Assembly: GCF_024199845.1 (NCBI RefSeq)
Contig: NZ_JANADO010000001.1
Location: forward strand, 7,378,001-7,442,000
Reading direction: 5' to 3'
DNA from: Bradyrhizobium sp. CCGB12
GTDB lineage: Bacteria > Pseudomonadota > Alphaproteobacteria > Rhizobiales > Xanthobacteraceae
Length of the DNA: 64,000 bases
Position numbers and translations under genes: made by a program. This document shows, in pieces, positions 9,721-20,331 of the stretch; within the stretch, counting starts at the first letter, position 1; each line of letters begins with the position of its first letter. Under the pieces are notes generated by a model, which worked only from the letters and a program-made list of their open reading frames with translations, made no database searches and was not told the DNA's origin.

Positions 9721-10329
9721 ATGGCTTTGTGGCGCGGCAAATCACCGTTGATCCTGGCCTCGCAGAGCAGCGCGCGAAAGATGCTGCTGGCCAATGCCGG
9801 GCTCGAATTCAAAACGATTACGGCTGATATCGACGAGCGCGGCATCCAGGCTGCGTCCAGGCTTTCGAACCCGCGCGAGATCGGCCTGCTGCTGGCGCGC
9901 GAAAAAGCCAAGGCAGTTTCGGCCAATCATCCGGAGAGCTATGTGATTGGTGCCGATCAGACGCTGGCCCTGGGCGACCGACTCTTCAACAAGCCAGCCG
10001 GCCGTGCGCAGGCGCTGGCGCAGCTGCGGGATCTTGCCGGCAACAGCCATGAGCTGAATTCGGCGATGGCCGTGGCGCATAACGGACAGATCGTTTTCGA
10101 AGATGTCTCGGTGGCGCGCATGACGATGCGCCAAATGACCGAGGCTGAGCTTTCAGCCTATCTCGATGCGGCCGGCGATGCGGTCACGACCAGCGTCGGC
10201 GCCTATCAGCTCGAGGGTCTCGGCATTCATCTGTTCGAGCGCATCGAGGGCGATCATTTCACGATTCTCGGCCTGCCCCTGCTGCCGCTGCTTGCGTTCC
10301 TGCGCCGCGAGCGGCTAGTTGCGGTGTGA
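9721..10329 (+). CDS. maf: Maf-family nucleotide pyrophosphatase
   Basis: Maf proteins hydrolyse non-canonical or modified NTPs to NMPs. The 202-aa protein shows the family N terminus [19 protein letters not shown], the DERG segment, and [18 protein letters not shown] with the catalytic aspartate region. The [16 protein letters not shown] motif is near the C terminus. It follows ppsR by 8 bp and its end lies immediately before coaE. Which substrate subclass it belongs to cannot be decided by eye. Confidence 0.92.
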   Translation: MALWRGKSPLILASQSSARKMLLANAGLEFKTITADIDERGIQAASRLSNPREIGLLLAREKAKAVSANHPESYVIGADQTLALGDRLFNKPAGRAQALAQLRDLAGNSHELNSAMAVAHNGQIVFEDVSVARMTMRQMTEAELSAYLDAAGDAVTTSVGAYQLEGLGIHLFERIEGDHFTILGLPLLPLLAFLRRERLVAV

Positions 10330-10352
10330 ACGACAGATATGGCTGGGCGCTG

Positions 10353-10952
10353 ATGCGGATCCTCGGACTGACCGGCTCGATCGGGATGGGCAAATCCACC
10401 ACCGCGAAATTGTTCGCGGACGCTGGTGTTCCCGTCTACGACGCCGATGCCTCCGTTCATCAATTATATGAGGGCGAAGCGGCGCCGGCGATCGAGGCTG
10501 CGTTTCCCGGCACCACCGCGAACGGCAAGGTCGACCGAACAAAACTGTCTGCGCGCGTCGTGCATGATCCCGCTGCGATCAAGCAGCTCGAGCAGATCGT
10601 CCATCCGATGCTCGGCGCTTCCCGAAAGAAATTCTTTGCCGATGCGGAAGCGGCCAATGCCCCCGTCGTGGTGCTGGACATTCCGCTCCTGTTCGAGACC
10701 GGCGGCGAGACACGGGTCGATGCCGTGGTCGTGGTCTCGACCTCGCCGGAACTGCAGCGCGAGCGGGTGCTGGCGCGTGGCACGATGGACGAGGCAAAGC
10801 TCGACGCCATCATCGCCAAGCAGACGCCCGACGCCGAGAAGCGCAAGCGCGCCGATTTCGTAGTGGATACGTCACACGGACTTGAGCCGGTGCGTGCGCA
10901 AATCAAGCACATCCTGGCCGAGGTCGTTAAGATGCCGCAGCGGCGAGCCTGA
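10353..10952 (+). CDS. coaE: Dephospho-CoA kinase
   Basis: CoaE phosphorylates the 3'-hydroxyl of dephospho-CoA, the last step of CoA synthesis. The 199-aa protein starts [16 protein letters not shown], with the P-loop at residues 8-15, and has [12 protein letters not shown] and [11 protein letters not shown] conserved blocks. The ATG at 10353 is chosen over a GTG at 10326 that would overlap the maf stop. In several relatives aroE sits between maf and coaE; here it does not. Confidence 0.94.
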   Translation: MRILGLTGSIGMGKSTTAKLFADAGVPVYDADASVHQLYEGEAAPAIEAAFPGTTANGKVDRTKLSARVVHDPAAIKQLEQIVHPMLGASRKKFFADAEAANAPVVVLDIPLLFETGGETRVDAVVVVSTSPELQRERVLARGTMDEAKLDAIIAKQTPDAEKRKRADFVVDTSHGLEPVRAQIKHILAEVVKMPQRRA

Positions 10953-10981
10953 TTCGCCGCGTCACACGGCTTCTTACGATC

Positions 10982-11698
10982 ATGCGCGAAATCGTCCTCG
11001 ATACTGAAACCACCGGCCTCGATCCGCTCCGCGGCGATCGCCTGGTCGAAATCGGCTGTGTCGAGATCTTCAACCGCATGCCGACGGGACAGACCTTTCA
11101 CCGCTACATGAACCCTGAGCGGGATATGCCGGCGGAAGCGTTTGCCGTGCATGGGTTGTCGAGCGAATTTCTGGCGACCAAGCCGCTGTTCCACGAGGTC
11201 GTCGACGAGTTTCTGGAATTCATCGGCGATGCGCCGCTGGTGATCCACAACGCCTCGTTCGACGTCGGCTTCATCAATGCCGAGCTCGACCGGATCAAGC
11301 GTGCCGCGATCCCGCGCGAGCGGCTGGTCGATACGCTGCTGCTGGCCCGGCGCAAGCATCCCGGCGTGTCGAACCGGCTCGACGATCTCTGCTCGCGCTA
11401 TGCGATCGACAATTCACACCGCACCAAGCACGGCGCGTTGCTCGACGCCGAGCTTCTGGCCGAGGTCTATGTCGATCTGGTCGGAGCGCGGCAGTCGCAA
11501 CTGCTGCTGGCGTCGGAAACCGAGGAGATTCGCGTCAGTGCGACCGGCGAAGCGCCGCGGCGGCAGCGCCTGCTGCCGCTTGCGTCGCGGGTTTCCGATG
11601 CCGAGCGCGAAGCCCATCGGGCCTTCATCGCGACGCTCGGCGACAAGGCAATCTGGAACGAGTACCTGCCCGCTCCAGCTGCCGTGGCGGCCGGTTAG
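10982..11698 (+). CDS. dnaQ: DNA polymerase III epsilon subunit (3'-5' exonuclease)
   Basis: DnaQ is the proofreading subunit of the replicative polymerase. The 238-aa protein has ExoI DTETTGLD (about 6-13), Exo[16 protein letters not shown] (about 84-97) and Exo[17 protein letters not shown] with the catalytic histidine and aspartate. This is the DEDDh pattern. The start codon leads straight into the ExoI strand. Its stop overlaps the convergent secB stop by 4 bp. Confidence 0.96.
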   Translation: MREIVLDTETTGLDPLRGDRLVEIGCVEIFNRMPTGQTFHRYMNPERDMPAEAFAVHGLSSEFLATKPLFHEVVDEFLEFIGDAPLVIHNASFDVGFINAELDRIKRAAIPRERLVDTLLLARRKHPGVSNRLDDLCSRYAIDNSHRTKHGALLDAELLAEVYVDLVGARQSQLLLASETEEIRVSATGEAPRRQRLLPLASRVSDAEREAHRAFIATLGDKAIWNEYLPAPAAVAAG

Positions 11699-12180
11699 GC
11701 CTGACCGGCTTGGCCCTGAGCGGCCATTTGCCGCTCCATGTTCTGACGATAGAGACCGACGAAGTCGACCGGGTCCAGCATCAACGGCGGGAACCCGCCG
11801 TCCCGCACGGCCGTCGCAATGATCTCGCGGGCGAACGGGAACAGCAGTCGCGGGCACTCGATCATGACCAGCGGATGCAAATTCTCCTGCGGCACATTGG
11901 CGATCCGGAACACGCCGGCATAGGCGAGCTCGAACGAGAACATCACCTTGCCCGCGGCCTCGGCCTTGCCCTCGACCGACAACGTCACCTCGAACTCCTG
12001 TTCGCTGAGATTATTGGCGCTGACGTTGATCTGGATGTTGATCTGGGGCGGCTGGCTCTGCTGCTGGAGCGAGCTCGGCGCGTTCGGATTTTCGAACGAG
12101 AGGTCCTTGGTATATTGTGCCAGCACGTTGAGCTGGGGAGCCTGGGCCGCCTCGGGAGGGGTGCCGTTACCGTTGGTCAT
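11695..12180 (-). CDS. secB: Protein-export chaperone SecB
   Basis: SecB holds precursors unfolded and delivers them to SecA. The 161-aa product has the core [22 protein letters not shown] strand region, the [10 protein letters not shown] segment and the [14 protein letters not shown] motif typical of SecB. It also has an acidic/Gln-rich N-terminal tail and an Ala/Gln C-terminal tail. It is convergent with dnaQ. The neighbouring Tim44-type protein and mltA are also envelope-related. Confidence 0.95.
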   Translation of the reverse strand: MTNGNGTPPEAAQAPQLNVLAQYTKDLSFENPNAPSSLQQQSQPPQINIQINVSANNLSEQEFEVTLSVEGKAEAAGKVMFSFELAYAGVFRIANVPQENLHPLVMIECPRLLFPFAREIIATAVRDGGFPPLMLDPVDFVGLYRQNMERQMAAQGQAGQA

Positions 12181-12593
12181 GATAGTCTCTCCTTACCCGA
12201 TTAGGGCTGAATTTCGCGGCGGTTGGCTAACATAGGGCCGCCTCATTCCACAAGGACGAACGGTCCGGAGGGGCATTTCGGGCCGCGAGTGCAACTGTGA
12301 CGCTCAACCCCGTCTTTTGGCGAAATCGCGCCTTAAACGATTGAAGATGCGCGATTTCCGGCCAGGATCGGGTTTCCCCTTGAGCATAAAACGCGCTACA
12401 CTCCGCACTGTGCCAAAAGGCGCCATTGGCCGGGCGAGATTTCGTGCCTACATCCCACGGACCAGACGCGCGGACCTAAAATGGTGATGTAGACTTGCCG
12501 TTCCCGTATGGAACGGTCTACTGGCCGGATTGATTTTCCCGGCGACGACCCCAACGCGAAGACTCAAAGCAAAGACCAGAAAGCGAATACGAC
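12181..12593. other. Gene-free divergent spacer secB / Tim44-type gene
   Basis: This 413-bp region separates the divergent secB and Tim44-type genes. I see no convincing ORF, RNA gene or strong repeat in it. It must hold both promoters, but no clear boxes stand out. Confidence 0.6.
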
Positions 12594-13289
12594 GTGGACA
12601 TCTACACTATCATCTTCCTGGCGCTGGCGGTCTTTATCTTTCTGAGGCTGCGCAGCGTGCTGGGGCAGCGCACCGGCAACGAGCGGCCGCCGTTCGACCG
12701 CAACGCGCTCCAGGGCGCTCAGGACAAGAATGTCGTGACCATGCCGGGCAAGGTGATCGACCAGGCCCCGCTGGCGCCGGCGGCTGAGCCGACCCCGCCT
12801 GCCGATCGCTGGAAGGGCCTGACCGAGCCGGGCACCCCGCTCGCGCAGGGTCTCGACGCCATCGTCGACAAGGATTCCACCTTCGACCCGCGCCATTTCA
12901 TCTCGGGTGCCCGCGGCGCCTATGAGATGATCGTGCTGGCCTTTGCCAATGGTGACCGCCGTGCGCTGCGCGACCTGTTGTCGTCGGAGGTCTATGAGAG
13001 CTTCGACGCCGCGATCAAGGAGCGCGAGAAGAACGAGCAGAAGACCGAGACGCGTTTTGTCTCGATCGACAAGGCTGAGCTCGTCGGTGCCGAGCTGCGC
13101 GACCGCACTGCCCAGCTCACCATACGCTTCGTCTCGCAGATGATCTCGGCCACCCGAGACAAGGCCGGCAATATCGTCGACGGCAGCGCCGACACGGTCG
13201 CCGACATCACCGACATCTGGACTTTCGCCCGCGATATCTCCTCTCGCGATCCGAACTGGAAGTTGGTTGGCACCGGAAGCGCGAATTAA
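12594..13289 (+). CDS. Tim44/TimA domain membrane-anchored protein
   Basis: The 231-aa protein has one N-terminal membrane helix (IYTIIFLALAVFIFLRLRSVL, residues about 3-23, in a protein starting GTG at 12594). A Pro/Ala-rich linker follows, then a Tim44-like domain (about 95-228) with the segments FISGARGAYEMIVLAFANGD and LRDLLSSEVYESF. In alphaproteobacteria these proteins resemble the import-motor subunit Tim44; a role at the inner membrane or cell division has been proposed. The next gene, mltA, starts inside its end, pointing to cotranscription. Confidence 0.85.
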   Translation: MDIYTIIFLALAVFIFLRLRSVLGQRTGNERPPFDRNALQGAQDKNVVTMPGKVIDQAPLAPAAEPTPPADRWKGLTEPGTPLAQGLDAIVDKDSTFDPRHFISGARGAYEMIVLAFANGDRRALRDLLSSEVYESFDAAIKEREKNEQKTETRFVSIDKAELVGAELRDRTAQLTIRFVSQMISATRDKAGNIVDGSADTVADITDIWTFARDISSRDPNWKLVGTGSAN

Positions 13290-14862
13290 GGTTTTCCTGA
13301 AGACCAGCGCGACGGCGCTCTGCGCAGGTGTCGTCGCGCTGTCGTCGTTTTCGCTCGGCGCCGAGGCGGCGCGGCGCCATTATCGCAGCCACCACCATCA
13401 TCTGCCGGCATTACCCGCCAGCCCGCCGCGGGCCTTGCCTTATCCGCAGCTTCCCCTGCCGTTCGAGATTCCCGGCGCGCAATATTCGCCGCTGGCCTGG
13501 GCGGATGTGAAGGGCTGGAGCGACGACGCTCATCTCGCCGCCTACAAGACCTTTCGCGCGAGCTGCCGGTCGATCAACGCGCAGACCGGCGGGTCCGAGA
13601 CGAAAGCCGAATCAAAAGCACTGGGCGCGTCGCTCAGCGAGCCCTGCCGGGTCGCCAAATCGCTCGAGCTCGCCGACGACGCCAGGGCCAAAACCTTCTT
13701 CGAGGAGAATTTTGCGCCGCTGCGCATCTCCCGCCTCGGCGAGCCCGATGGTTTCGTCACCGGCTATTACGAACCGGTGCTGGAGGGATCGCGCACGCAG
13801 ACCGACGTCTACAATGTTCCGGTCTATCGCCGCCCCTCCAACCTGTTCGTGCGCGGTTACAAGCAGGACTCGGTCAGCCTGCCCAACAAGGGCCCGGTCT
13901 ATCGCAAGATCGGCCGCCGCAAGCTGGTGCCTTACTACGATCGCGGCGAGATCGAGGATGGCAAGATCGCCGGCCGGGGGCTCGAGATCGCCTGGCTGAA
14001 GGATCCGACCGATCTGCTGTTCGCACAGATCCAGGGCTCGGCCCGGATCAAGTTCGACGACGGCAGCACGCTCCGGCTCAACTATGACGCCTATAACGGC
14101 TATCCCTACACCGCCGTCGGTCGCATCCTGATCGAGCGCGGCATCATTCCGAAGGAAGAGATGTCGATGCAGAAGATCAGGGAGTGGATGGCGCAGAACC
14201 CTGACGGCGCCAAGGAGCTGCGCCGCGCGAACCGCGCCTACATCTTCTTCCGCGAGGTCAATCTGTCCGACAAGGACGAGGCGGTGGGTGCGCAGGGCAT
14301 TCCGCTGACGGCCGGCCGCTCGATCGCGGTGGACAAGTCGCTGCACGTCTACGGCACCCCGTTCTTCATCGAAGGCGAGCTGCCGATCGAGTCCGAACGC
14401 GCCAAGACGCCGTTCCACCGGCTGATGATCGCGCAGGACACCGGCTCGGCCATCATCGGACCTGCGCGTGCCGATCTCTATTTCGGCGCGGGCGCGGATG
14501 CCGGCCGCGTCTCCGGGCGGCTGCGCCATCCCATGCACTTCGTGATGCTGGTTCCGAAGAGCCTCGATCCCAGCGTGCGTGGCGCGAGGCTGCCGGTGCC
14601 GGATCCGCGGCCCTCGGAAATGATCGCAAAGCTGTTTCCGCAATCCGATCCCGCCAAGGATTCTAACAAGGATCCGAACGCGGCGGCTGCGGCGAAGCCG
14701 GTCGAATCAAGCAAGGCTGGTGCGGCCTCGCCTGCCGTGCCACAAGCCAAGGATGCCGCCGTTGCGGTGGCGAGCCCGGTGCCGCTGCCGGAGCCACGTC
14801 CCAACATCAAGCCCGATCGCGAACCGCGCAAGCGTGTCAATCGTCCATCCAACCAGCAATGA
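13267..14862 (+). CDS. mltA: Membrane-bound lytic murein transglycosylase A
   Basis: MltA cleaves peptidoglycan glycan strands with formation of 1,6-anhydro-muramic ends. The 531-aa product begins at a TTG (13267) overlapping the upstream gene by 23 bp, and has a signal peptide (hydrophobic stretch about 13-30, AEA cleavage region). The MltA core includes GYYEPVLEGSRTQ, FAQIQGSARIKF and YNGYPYTAVGRILIERG. The C-terminal 3D domain has IAQDTGSAIIGPARADLYFG with its catalytic aspartate. The last about 80 residues are a Pro/Ala/Lys-rich tail beyond the catalytic domain. The Smr gene overlaps its end by 4 bp. Confidence 0.92.
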   Translation: MAPEARIKVFLKTSATALCAGVVALSSFSLGAEAARRHYRSHHHHLPALPASPPRALPYPQLPLPFEIPGAQYSPLAWADVKGWSDDAHLAAYKTFRASCRSINAQTGGSETKAESKALGASLSEPCRVAKSLELADDARAKTFFEENFAPLRISRLGEPDGFVTGYYEPVLEGSRTQTDVYNVPVYRRPSNLFVRGYKQDSVSLPNKGPVYRKIGRRKLVPYYDRGEIEDGKIAGRGLEIAWLKDPTDLLFAQIQGSARIKFDDGSTLRLNYDAYNGYPYTAVGRILIERGIIPKEEMSMQKIREWMAQNPDGAKELRRANRAYIFFREVNLSDKDEAVGAQGIPLTAGRSIAVDKSLHVYGTPFFIEGELPIESERAKTPFHRLMIAQDTGSAIIGPARADLYFGAGADAGRVSGRLRHPMHFVMLVPKSLDPSVRGARLPVPDPRPSEMIAKLFPQSDPAKDSNKDPNAAAAAKPVESSKAGAASPAVPQAKDAAVAVASPVPLPEPRPNIKPDREPRKRVNRPSNQQ

Positions 14863-15461
14863 AGCGATCGTCTCGTCCGCCCGTGCTGGAGTCTCGCCCC
14901 TCGCCGCGCCGCCACGCGCTGAGCGAGGAGGAGCGTGCGCTGTGGGACACGGTTGCAAAACAGGTCAAGCCGCTGCGGAAGCATCGCGTGGCCAAGGCCG
15001 TGACCAAGGCGCCTTCCGCGCCGCGCAGCGAGCCTTCGCCCGCTGTCTCGGCGGTGAGGCCTGCACCAACGCCCCGGCCCATTGCCGCTGCGCCGGTGCC
15101 GCGTGTTGCCAAACCGTCCGTGCCGCCCTTGGCGCCGCTCGGCAAGCGCGAACGCGCAAAACTGTCGCGTGGGCGCAGCGAGATCGAGGCGCGGCTCGAC
15201 CTGCACGGCATGACCCAGATGCGCGCCCATCGCGCGCTGACTGGCTTCCTGCATCGTGCCCATCATGACGGCCTGACCTTCGTGCTTGTCATCACCGGCA
15301 AGGGACGCAGCGGCGGCGAAAGCGGCGTGCTGCGCCGCCAGGTGCCGGAATGGCTCAGCCTGCCGGAATTCCGCGCCTTCGTCGTCGGCTTCGAGCAAGC
15401 CCATATCGGCCATGGCGGCGAGGGCGCGCTGTATGTGCGGATTCGTCGGGCGAGATTCTGA
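14859..15461 (+). CDS. Smr-domain protein
   Basis: A 200-aa protein: a basic, Pro/Ala-rich, probably disordered N-terminal half (1-105), then a C-terminal Smr domain. The domain shows LDLHGMTQMRAHRAL (about 113-127), VLVITGKGRSG (about 145-155) and GVLRRQVPEWL. Smr domains are typically nucleases or DNA/RNA-binding modules. The exact role of this short rhizobial form is not known. It overlaps the mltA stop (ATGA) and is probably cotranscribed. Confidence 0.88.
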   Translation: MKRSSRPPVLESRPSPRRHALSEEERALWDTVAKQVKPLRKHRVAKAVTKAPSAPRSEPSPAVSAVRPAPTPRPIAAAPVPRVAKPSVPPLAPLGKRERAKLSRGRSEIEARLDLHGMTQMRAHRALTGFLHRAHHDGLTFVLVITGKGRSGGESGVLRRQVPEWLSLPEFRAFVVGFEQAHIGHGGEGALYVRIRRARF

Positions 15462-15471
15462 TGGTGGTTCA

Positions 15472-15606
15472 CCTCTCCCGCTTGCGGGAGAGGTCGTCGC
15501 GCGGAGCGCGGCGGGTGAGGGCTCTCTCCTCTTGGGGGGTCTCGATCGCGGACAAAGCCCTCTCCCCAACCCTCTCCCGCAAGCGGGAGAGGGAGCGCAC
15601 CGTCTC
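15472..15606. repeat. Long palindromic intergenic repeat, CTCTCCCGC type (copy 1)
   Basis: A roughly 130-bp element bounded by CCTCTCCCGCTTGCGGGAG at the left and CTCCCGCAAGCGGGAGAG at the right. The interior contains GGGTGAGGG and CTCTCCCCAACC. The same organisation occurs at 19426-19556 (reversed), 53079-53208 and 61994-62140, always in spacers. Copies 1 and 3 share the right-hand boundary GGGAGCGCACC. Confidence 0.85.
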
Positions 15607-15626
15607 CGTGGTTGGACTGGGTCGTT

Positions 15627-16751
15627 TTAGAACGGCCGGATGATTCCAACGCGCGGGATCAGCGTGAGGATCAGCCCGAAGGTGTTCGTCTTCCGGTCCT
15701 CCGCCGGGATTTGCGGCGACTCCTGCTTTGCCGGCAGCATCTTCACCGCATGCAGGATCAGGAACATGCAGACCGCCCAGTTCGAGATCCAGCGCGAATA
15801 GTCGAACACCATCGCGAACATCACGAGATAGGCGAAGCTGATGCCAATCAGGGCCGCGATCACGAGACGGCGGTGCGCCTCGCTTGCGAGCGCGCCGATC
15901 AGGCCCGCAAAATAGCGCCACAACGGCATGTGCAGCCAGATCAACAATACGAAGACCGGCACGCCGAGGATGTTGTGCGGCATCCGGCCCCAGGTGTCGG
16001 CAACTTCCTTCGCCAGCGGTTGATACCAGATGTAACTGAATTGCAGCAGGTCGGTGCGCGCAGGATCGGCCATCCGGCTCTTGAGGTACGCGACGAAGTC
16101 CGCCTCGGGGATCGGCATTGTCCCCAAAAACTGCGCCGCGAAGAACAACGCGGAGACGACGGCGAAAGCGACGAGGCCGAACGCAACGTTGGTGCGATTG
16201 CAGCCGCAAACAAGGTAATGCCTGATCACGACGATGGTGATGATCGTCGGTACATACATCAAGAGATGGATGTGATGGATCAGCACGAGGATGATCGAGA
16301 ACAGCGCAGCCGTTGCCACGAACAGCAGCGAGCCTGCCGGCATCAGCAGCAGGATGATCGCCAGCGCGCAGCCATAGATGTCGAAATGGCCGAGCGTGTG
16401 CATGAAGTTCTTCAGGAAGAACGGCGAGCCCGCGGTGAAGACGAACAGCGGCAGCGTCGTTGCGGTGAAGCCGAACGTCTTCCGGAACAGTTTTGCGTAG
16501 AGCCCCAGCGTCGCGAGCCAGGTCACGCCGCCGAGCGCGAACACCAGCCATACCGGCACCTTGTCCGTGAACAGCGCGACGATTGCCCCAATCAGCGCGC
16601 GCTTGATGAAACCGAAATGGTAGTCGACGATGAGGTGGATATAGGGGACGTAAGGCGGCAGCTGGATCTTATGGATGAACACCCCGACCAGGACGGCGGC
16701 GTTGATCGCGAGCAGAAGGCGCCAGGGGTTTTTCTGGACGTTAGCGAGCAT
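15627..16751 (-). CDS. Polytopic membrane protein of unknown function
   Basis: A 374-aa integral membrane protein with roughly eight to ten hydrophobic segments (for instance LLLAINAAVLVGVFI, IVALFTDKVPVWLVFALGG, IILLLMPAGSLLFVA). Short charged loops, one with FMHTLGHFDIYGC, link them. I do not recognise the family. Topology and an aromatic/His-rich loop are compatible with a glycosyltransferase-like or EpsG-like membrane protein, but this is only a guess. The ATG at 16751 is preferred over an upstream TTG. It is flanked by two intergenic repeats and appears to be a single-gene unit. Confidence 0.75.
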   Translation of the reverse strand: MLANVQKNPWRLLLAINAAVLVGVFIHKIQLPPYVPYIHLIVDYHFGFIKRALIGAIVALFTDKVPVWLVFALGGVTWLATLGLYAKLFRKTFGFTATTLPLFVFTAGSPFFLKNFMHTLGHFDIYGCALAIILLLMPAGSLLFVATAALFSIILVLIHHIHLLMYVPTIITIVVIRHYLVCGCNRTNVAFGLVAFAVVSALFFAAQFLGTMPIPEADFVAYLKSRMADPARTDLLQFSYIWYQPLAKEVADTWGRMPHNILGVPVFVLLIWLHMPLWRYFAGLIGALASEAHRRLVIAALIGISFAYLVMFAMVFDYSRWISNWAVCMFLILHAVKMLPAKQESPQIPAEDRKTNTFGLILTLIPRVGIIRPF

Positions 16752-16780
16752 GTGGCACTCGGCGCGCGCCAACCACTGCT

Positions 16781-16920
16781 GTCGTCCCGGCGAACGCCGG
16801 GACCCATAACCACCATTGTCTGTTTTGCGCCAAGGCCGGGGCCGCTATCATTTCCAACAAAAACCGCCTGTGGCTATGGGTCCCGGCCCCGTGCGCAATT
16901 GCGTACCAGGCCGGAACGAC
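16781..16920. repeat. Palindromic intergenic repeat, GTCGTCCCGGC type
   Basis: A 140-bp element with outer arms GTCGTCCCGGC (16781-16791) and GCCGGAACGAC (16910-16920) and inner arms GGGACCCATA and TATGGGTCCC. It contains GTGCGCAATTGCG at 16891-16903, a core also present in the repeat at 41416-41456. Confidence 0.8.
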
Positions 16921-16949
16921 GGCGGAATAGATAGCGGACTGGCCGAAAA

Positions 16950-18254
<1,305 letters not shown>

Positions 18255-18306
18255 GGGACCTTAGCTAGGGTCAGATGCGGGGTAGGACAAGCCGCTTTTT
18301 CGGCCG

Positions 18307-18924
18307 TCAGATGATGGGTGGACCTGATTGCCATTGCTTCACGGTCTCGATCGGATGGATCAGCATCAGGATATTGAGCGTCAGATTGTCGCGAATGTGA
18401 AGCGCCAGCATGATCTCGAAGGCGAGCCCGAGCAGGATGGTCGCGGTGACGGGCAGCACGCGTGCGGCGAGGAACCCCAGCATCATGAACAATGTGTCAG
18501 AGACTGAATTGACAATGCTGTCGCCGTAATAGTCCAGCGAGATCGTGCCGGCGCGGTAGCGTTCGATGATGAATGGCGAATTCTCGACAATCTCCCAGGC
18601 GCCTTCGATCAGCATGGCGATGATCAGCCGCGCCGGCCACGACAGCGACAGCAAGGGCAGGCGCGTAAACAGCAGCCAGGTCAGTCCGTAGAACAGGAAG
18701 CCGTGCAGGACGTGCGAGAAGGTGTACCAGTCGGCGATGTGCTGCGAATTCTCCGAGCTGTTCACCACGCCGTGCCAGAGCTTGATGGTGCCGCAGGTGC
18801 AGATCGGCACGCGTCCCATCGCAAGCAGGATCGAGGCTTGCAGCGCCAGCAGCAATAATGCGATGCCGACCCAGGCGAGCGGGGGAAATGCGGTCTTGGC
18901 GGTGGGGGTCGCGGCGAGCGTCAT
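18307..18924 (-). CDS. UPF0314 (DUF2585) membrane protein
   Basis: A 205-aa membrane protein with four to five hydrophobic helices and the family blocks [50 protein letters not shown] and [20 protein letters not shown]. The conserved His/Glu/Asp residues in membrane-adjacent segments suggest metal or substrate binding, but the function is unknown. Its ATG overlaps the stop of the upstream GNAT gene by 4 bp. The pair lies between hslV and hslU. Confidence 0.85.
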   Translation of the reverse strand: MTLAATPTAKTAFPPLAWVGIALLLLALQASILLAMGRVPICTCGTIKLWHGVVNSSENSQHIADWYTFSHVLHGFLFYGLTWLLFTRLPLLSLSWPARLIIAMLIEGAWEIVENSPFIIERYRAGTISLDYYGDSIVNSVSDTLFMMLGFLAARVLPVTATILLGLAFEIMLALHIRDNLTLNILMLIHPIETVKQWQSGPPII

Positions 18925-19403
18925 GGGTCTCGGATCATCAGGAGTGCGGGACCATCGGGTGTGACGATCTCGTGCTGCGGCACGAATCCAGCTTTCTCAT
19001 AGGCACGAATTGCGCGCGGATTGGCGGGGCTGGGGTCGATCACGATGCGTGGCACGCCGCGGGCAAAGAGCTCGTCGATGAATGTACAGATGAAAGCCGA
19101 GCCGTGGCCGCATCCAAGCATGTCGGCCTCGCCGATGAACTGATCGAGGCCGCGGGTGCCCACGGGCTGCGGGCCGAAGCTGACATGCCAATCGCCGATC
19201 TGGTAGCACTGCAGATAGGCGAAAGACCGGCCGTCAAGGCTGACGATGAATTGCGCCAAATCCGGATGCTCGAGGTCACCACCGACGAATTCAAGCGTCT
19301 CCGGATCATGCCACCATTCGGCGACATGCGGCGCGCCCAGCCAGCGCCGGATCAGCGGCATGTCGGCCGCCATGATCGGGCGGAAAGTGTAGGTGGCGGT
19401 CAT
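18921..19403 (-). CDS. GNAT-family N-acetyltransferase (AAC(6')-like)
   Basis: A 160-aa GNAT enzyme that would transfer an acetyl group from acetyl-CoA. Visible are the N-terminal [25 protein letters not shown], the core [20 protein letters not shown] (acetyl-CoA-binding region) and the C-terminal [13 protein letters not shown] motif. This pattern resembles aminoglycoside 6'-acetyltransferase-like proteins and siderophore-type acetylases. The substrate is unknown, so a resistance role should not be assumed. It is cotranscribed with the UPF0314 gene. Confidence 0.85.
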   Translation of the reverse strand: MTATYTFRPIMAADMPLIRRWLGAPHVAEWWHDPETLEFVGGDLEHPDLAQFIVSLDGRSFAYLQCYQIGDWHVSFGPQPVGTRGLDQFIGEADMLGCGHGSAFICTFIDELFARGVPRIVIDPSPANPRAIRAYEKAGFVPQHEIVTPDGPALLMIRDP

Positions 19404-19425
19404 CTAGCAGTCACGGCGGTGCTTC

Positions 19426-19556
19426 GCCCCCTCTCCCGCTCGCGGGAGAGGGTCGGGGAAAGGGTGTCTCCACGATGGGACAGTCCCCCAGAGGAGACAA
19501 CCCTCACCCGCGCCTTTGGCGCGACCTCTCCCGCAAGCGGGCGAGGTTGCAGCCAG
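19426..19556. repeat. Long palindromic intergenic repeat, CTCTCCCGC type (copy 2, reversed)
   Basis: An element of the same family as 15472-15606 but inverted. It starts CCCTCTCCCGCTCGCGGGAG and ends CTCTCCCGCAAGCGGGCGAG, with CCCTCACCCGCGCC inside. It lies between hslV and the GNAT gene. It would form strong hairpins in hslV-hslU read-through RNA. Confidence 0.85.
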
Positions 19557-19585
19557 TTCGGAGCTCCGCTGTCCAGCCACAAGCT

Positions 19586-20146
19586 CTATCCCGTCGCCAG
19601 GCTCTCGATAGTCAGATTCCGGTTGGTGTAGACGCAGATGTCGGCGGCAATGTCGAGCGAGCGGCGGACGATGGTCTCGGCATCCTTGTCGGTGTCGAGC
19701 AGGGCCCGGGCCGCCGCCAGCGCATAATTGCCGCCGGAGCCGATCGCCATCACCCCGGCCTCGGGCTCGAGCACGTCGCCAGTGCCCGTCAGGACCAGGG
19801 AGACGTCCTTGTCGGCCACGATCATCATGGCCTCCAGCCGCCGCAGGTACCGGTCGGTGCGCCAGTCCTTGGCCAGCTCGACCGCGGCCCGGGTCAGCTG
19901 CCCCGGATATTGCTCCAGTTTGGATTCCAGCCGCTCAAAGAGCGTGAAGGCGTCGGCGGTGGCGCCGGCGAAGCCACCGATGACGTCGCCCTTGCCGAGC
20001 TTGCGGACCTTCTTGGCGTTCGACTTGATCACGGTCTGTCCGATCGAGACCTGGCCGTCGCCGCCCACCACCACCTTGCCGCCCTTGCGGACCGTCAAAA
20101 TCGTGGTGCCGTGCCAGCCCGGCGAGCTGTTCTGGGAGTCCTGCAT
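19586..20146 (-). CDS. hslV: ATP-dependent protease peptidase subunit HslV (ClpQ)
   Basis: HslV is the N-terminal-threonine peptidase of the HslUV complex. The 186-aa product carries [23 protein letters not shown]. The mature enzyme should start at the first threonine of the TT pair, so residues 1 to about 11 are a propeptide removed on assembly. It also has [18 protein letters not shown] and the [14 protein letters not shown] segment. The ATG at 20146 (MQDSQN...) is chosen; upstream in-frame codons are unlike the family. It is divergent from hisB. Confidence 0.95.
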   Translation of the reverse strand: MQDSQNSSPGWHGTTILTVRKGGKVVVGGDGQVSIGQTVIKSNAKKVRKLGKGDVIGGFAGATADAFTLFERLESKLEQYPGQLTRAAVELAKDWRTDRYLRRLEAMMIVADKDVSLVLTGTGDVLEPEAGVMAIGSGGNYALAAARALLDTDKDAETIVRRSLDIAADICVYTNRNLTIESLATG

Positions 20147-20331
20147 GAAGTACCTCGTTGTTCGGCCTGATTTAGGCGGTCGGGGGCGGGGGCACAACGG
20201 GCCGTTCCGGGCCGAATTTCGCTCACCATAGGCAGAAGTAGAGGCCCGGCCAGCCGTTCCCGCAGTAGCGAAGGCGTCATTTGGCTGTTAAAAGACCGCC
20301 GTTTTCGGCCAAACCATAGCGAAAGCTTTCA

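Noticed and set aside
15612..16934. A 440-aa open frame opposite the unknown membrane protein
   Set aside because: The minus-strand frame has a coherent hydrophobic-helix pattern, while this one is a low-complexity Arg/Gln/Asp-rich shadow.
18921..19403. The GNAT protein as an aminoglycoside resistance gene
   Set aside because: AAC(6')-like motifs are shared by many housekeeping acetyltransferases. It is in a conserved-looking operon with UPF0314 and hslU, not a resistance context.
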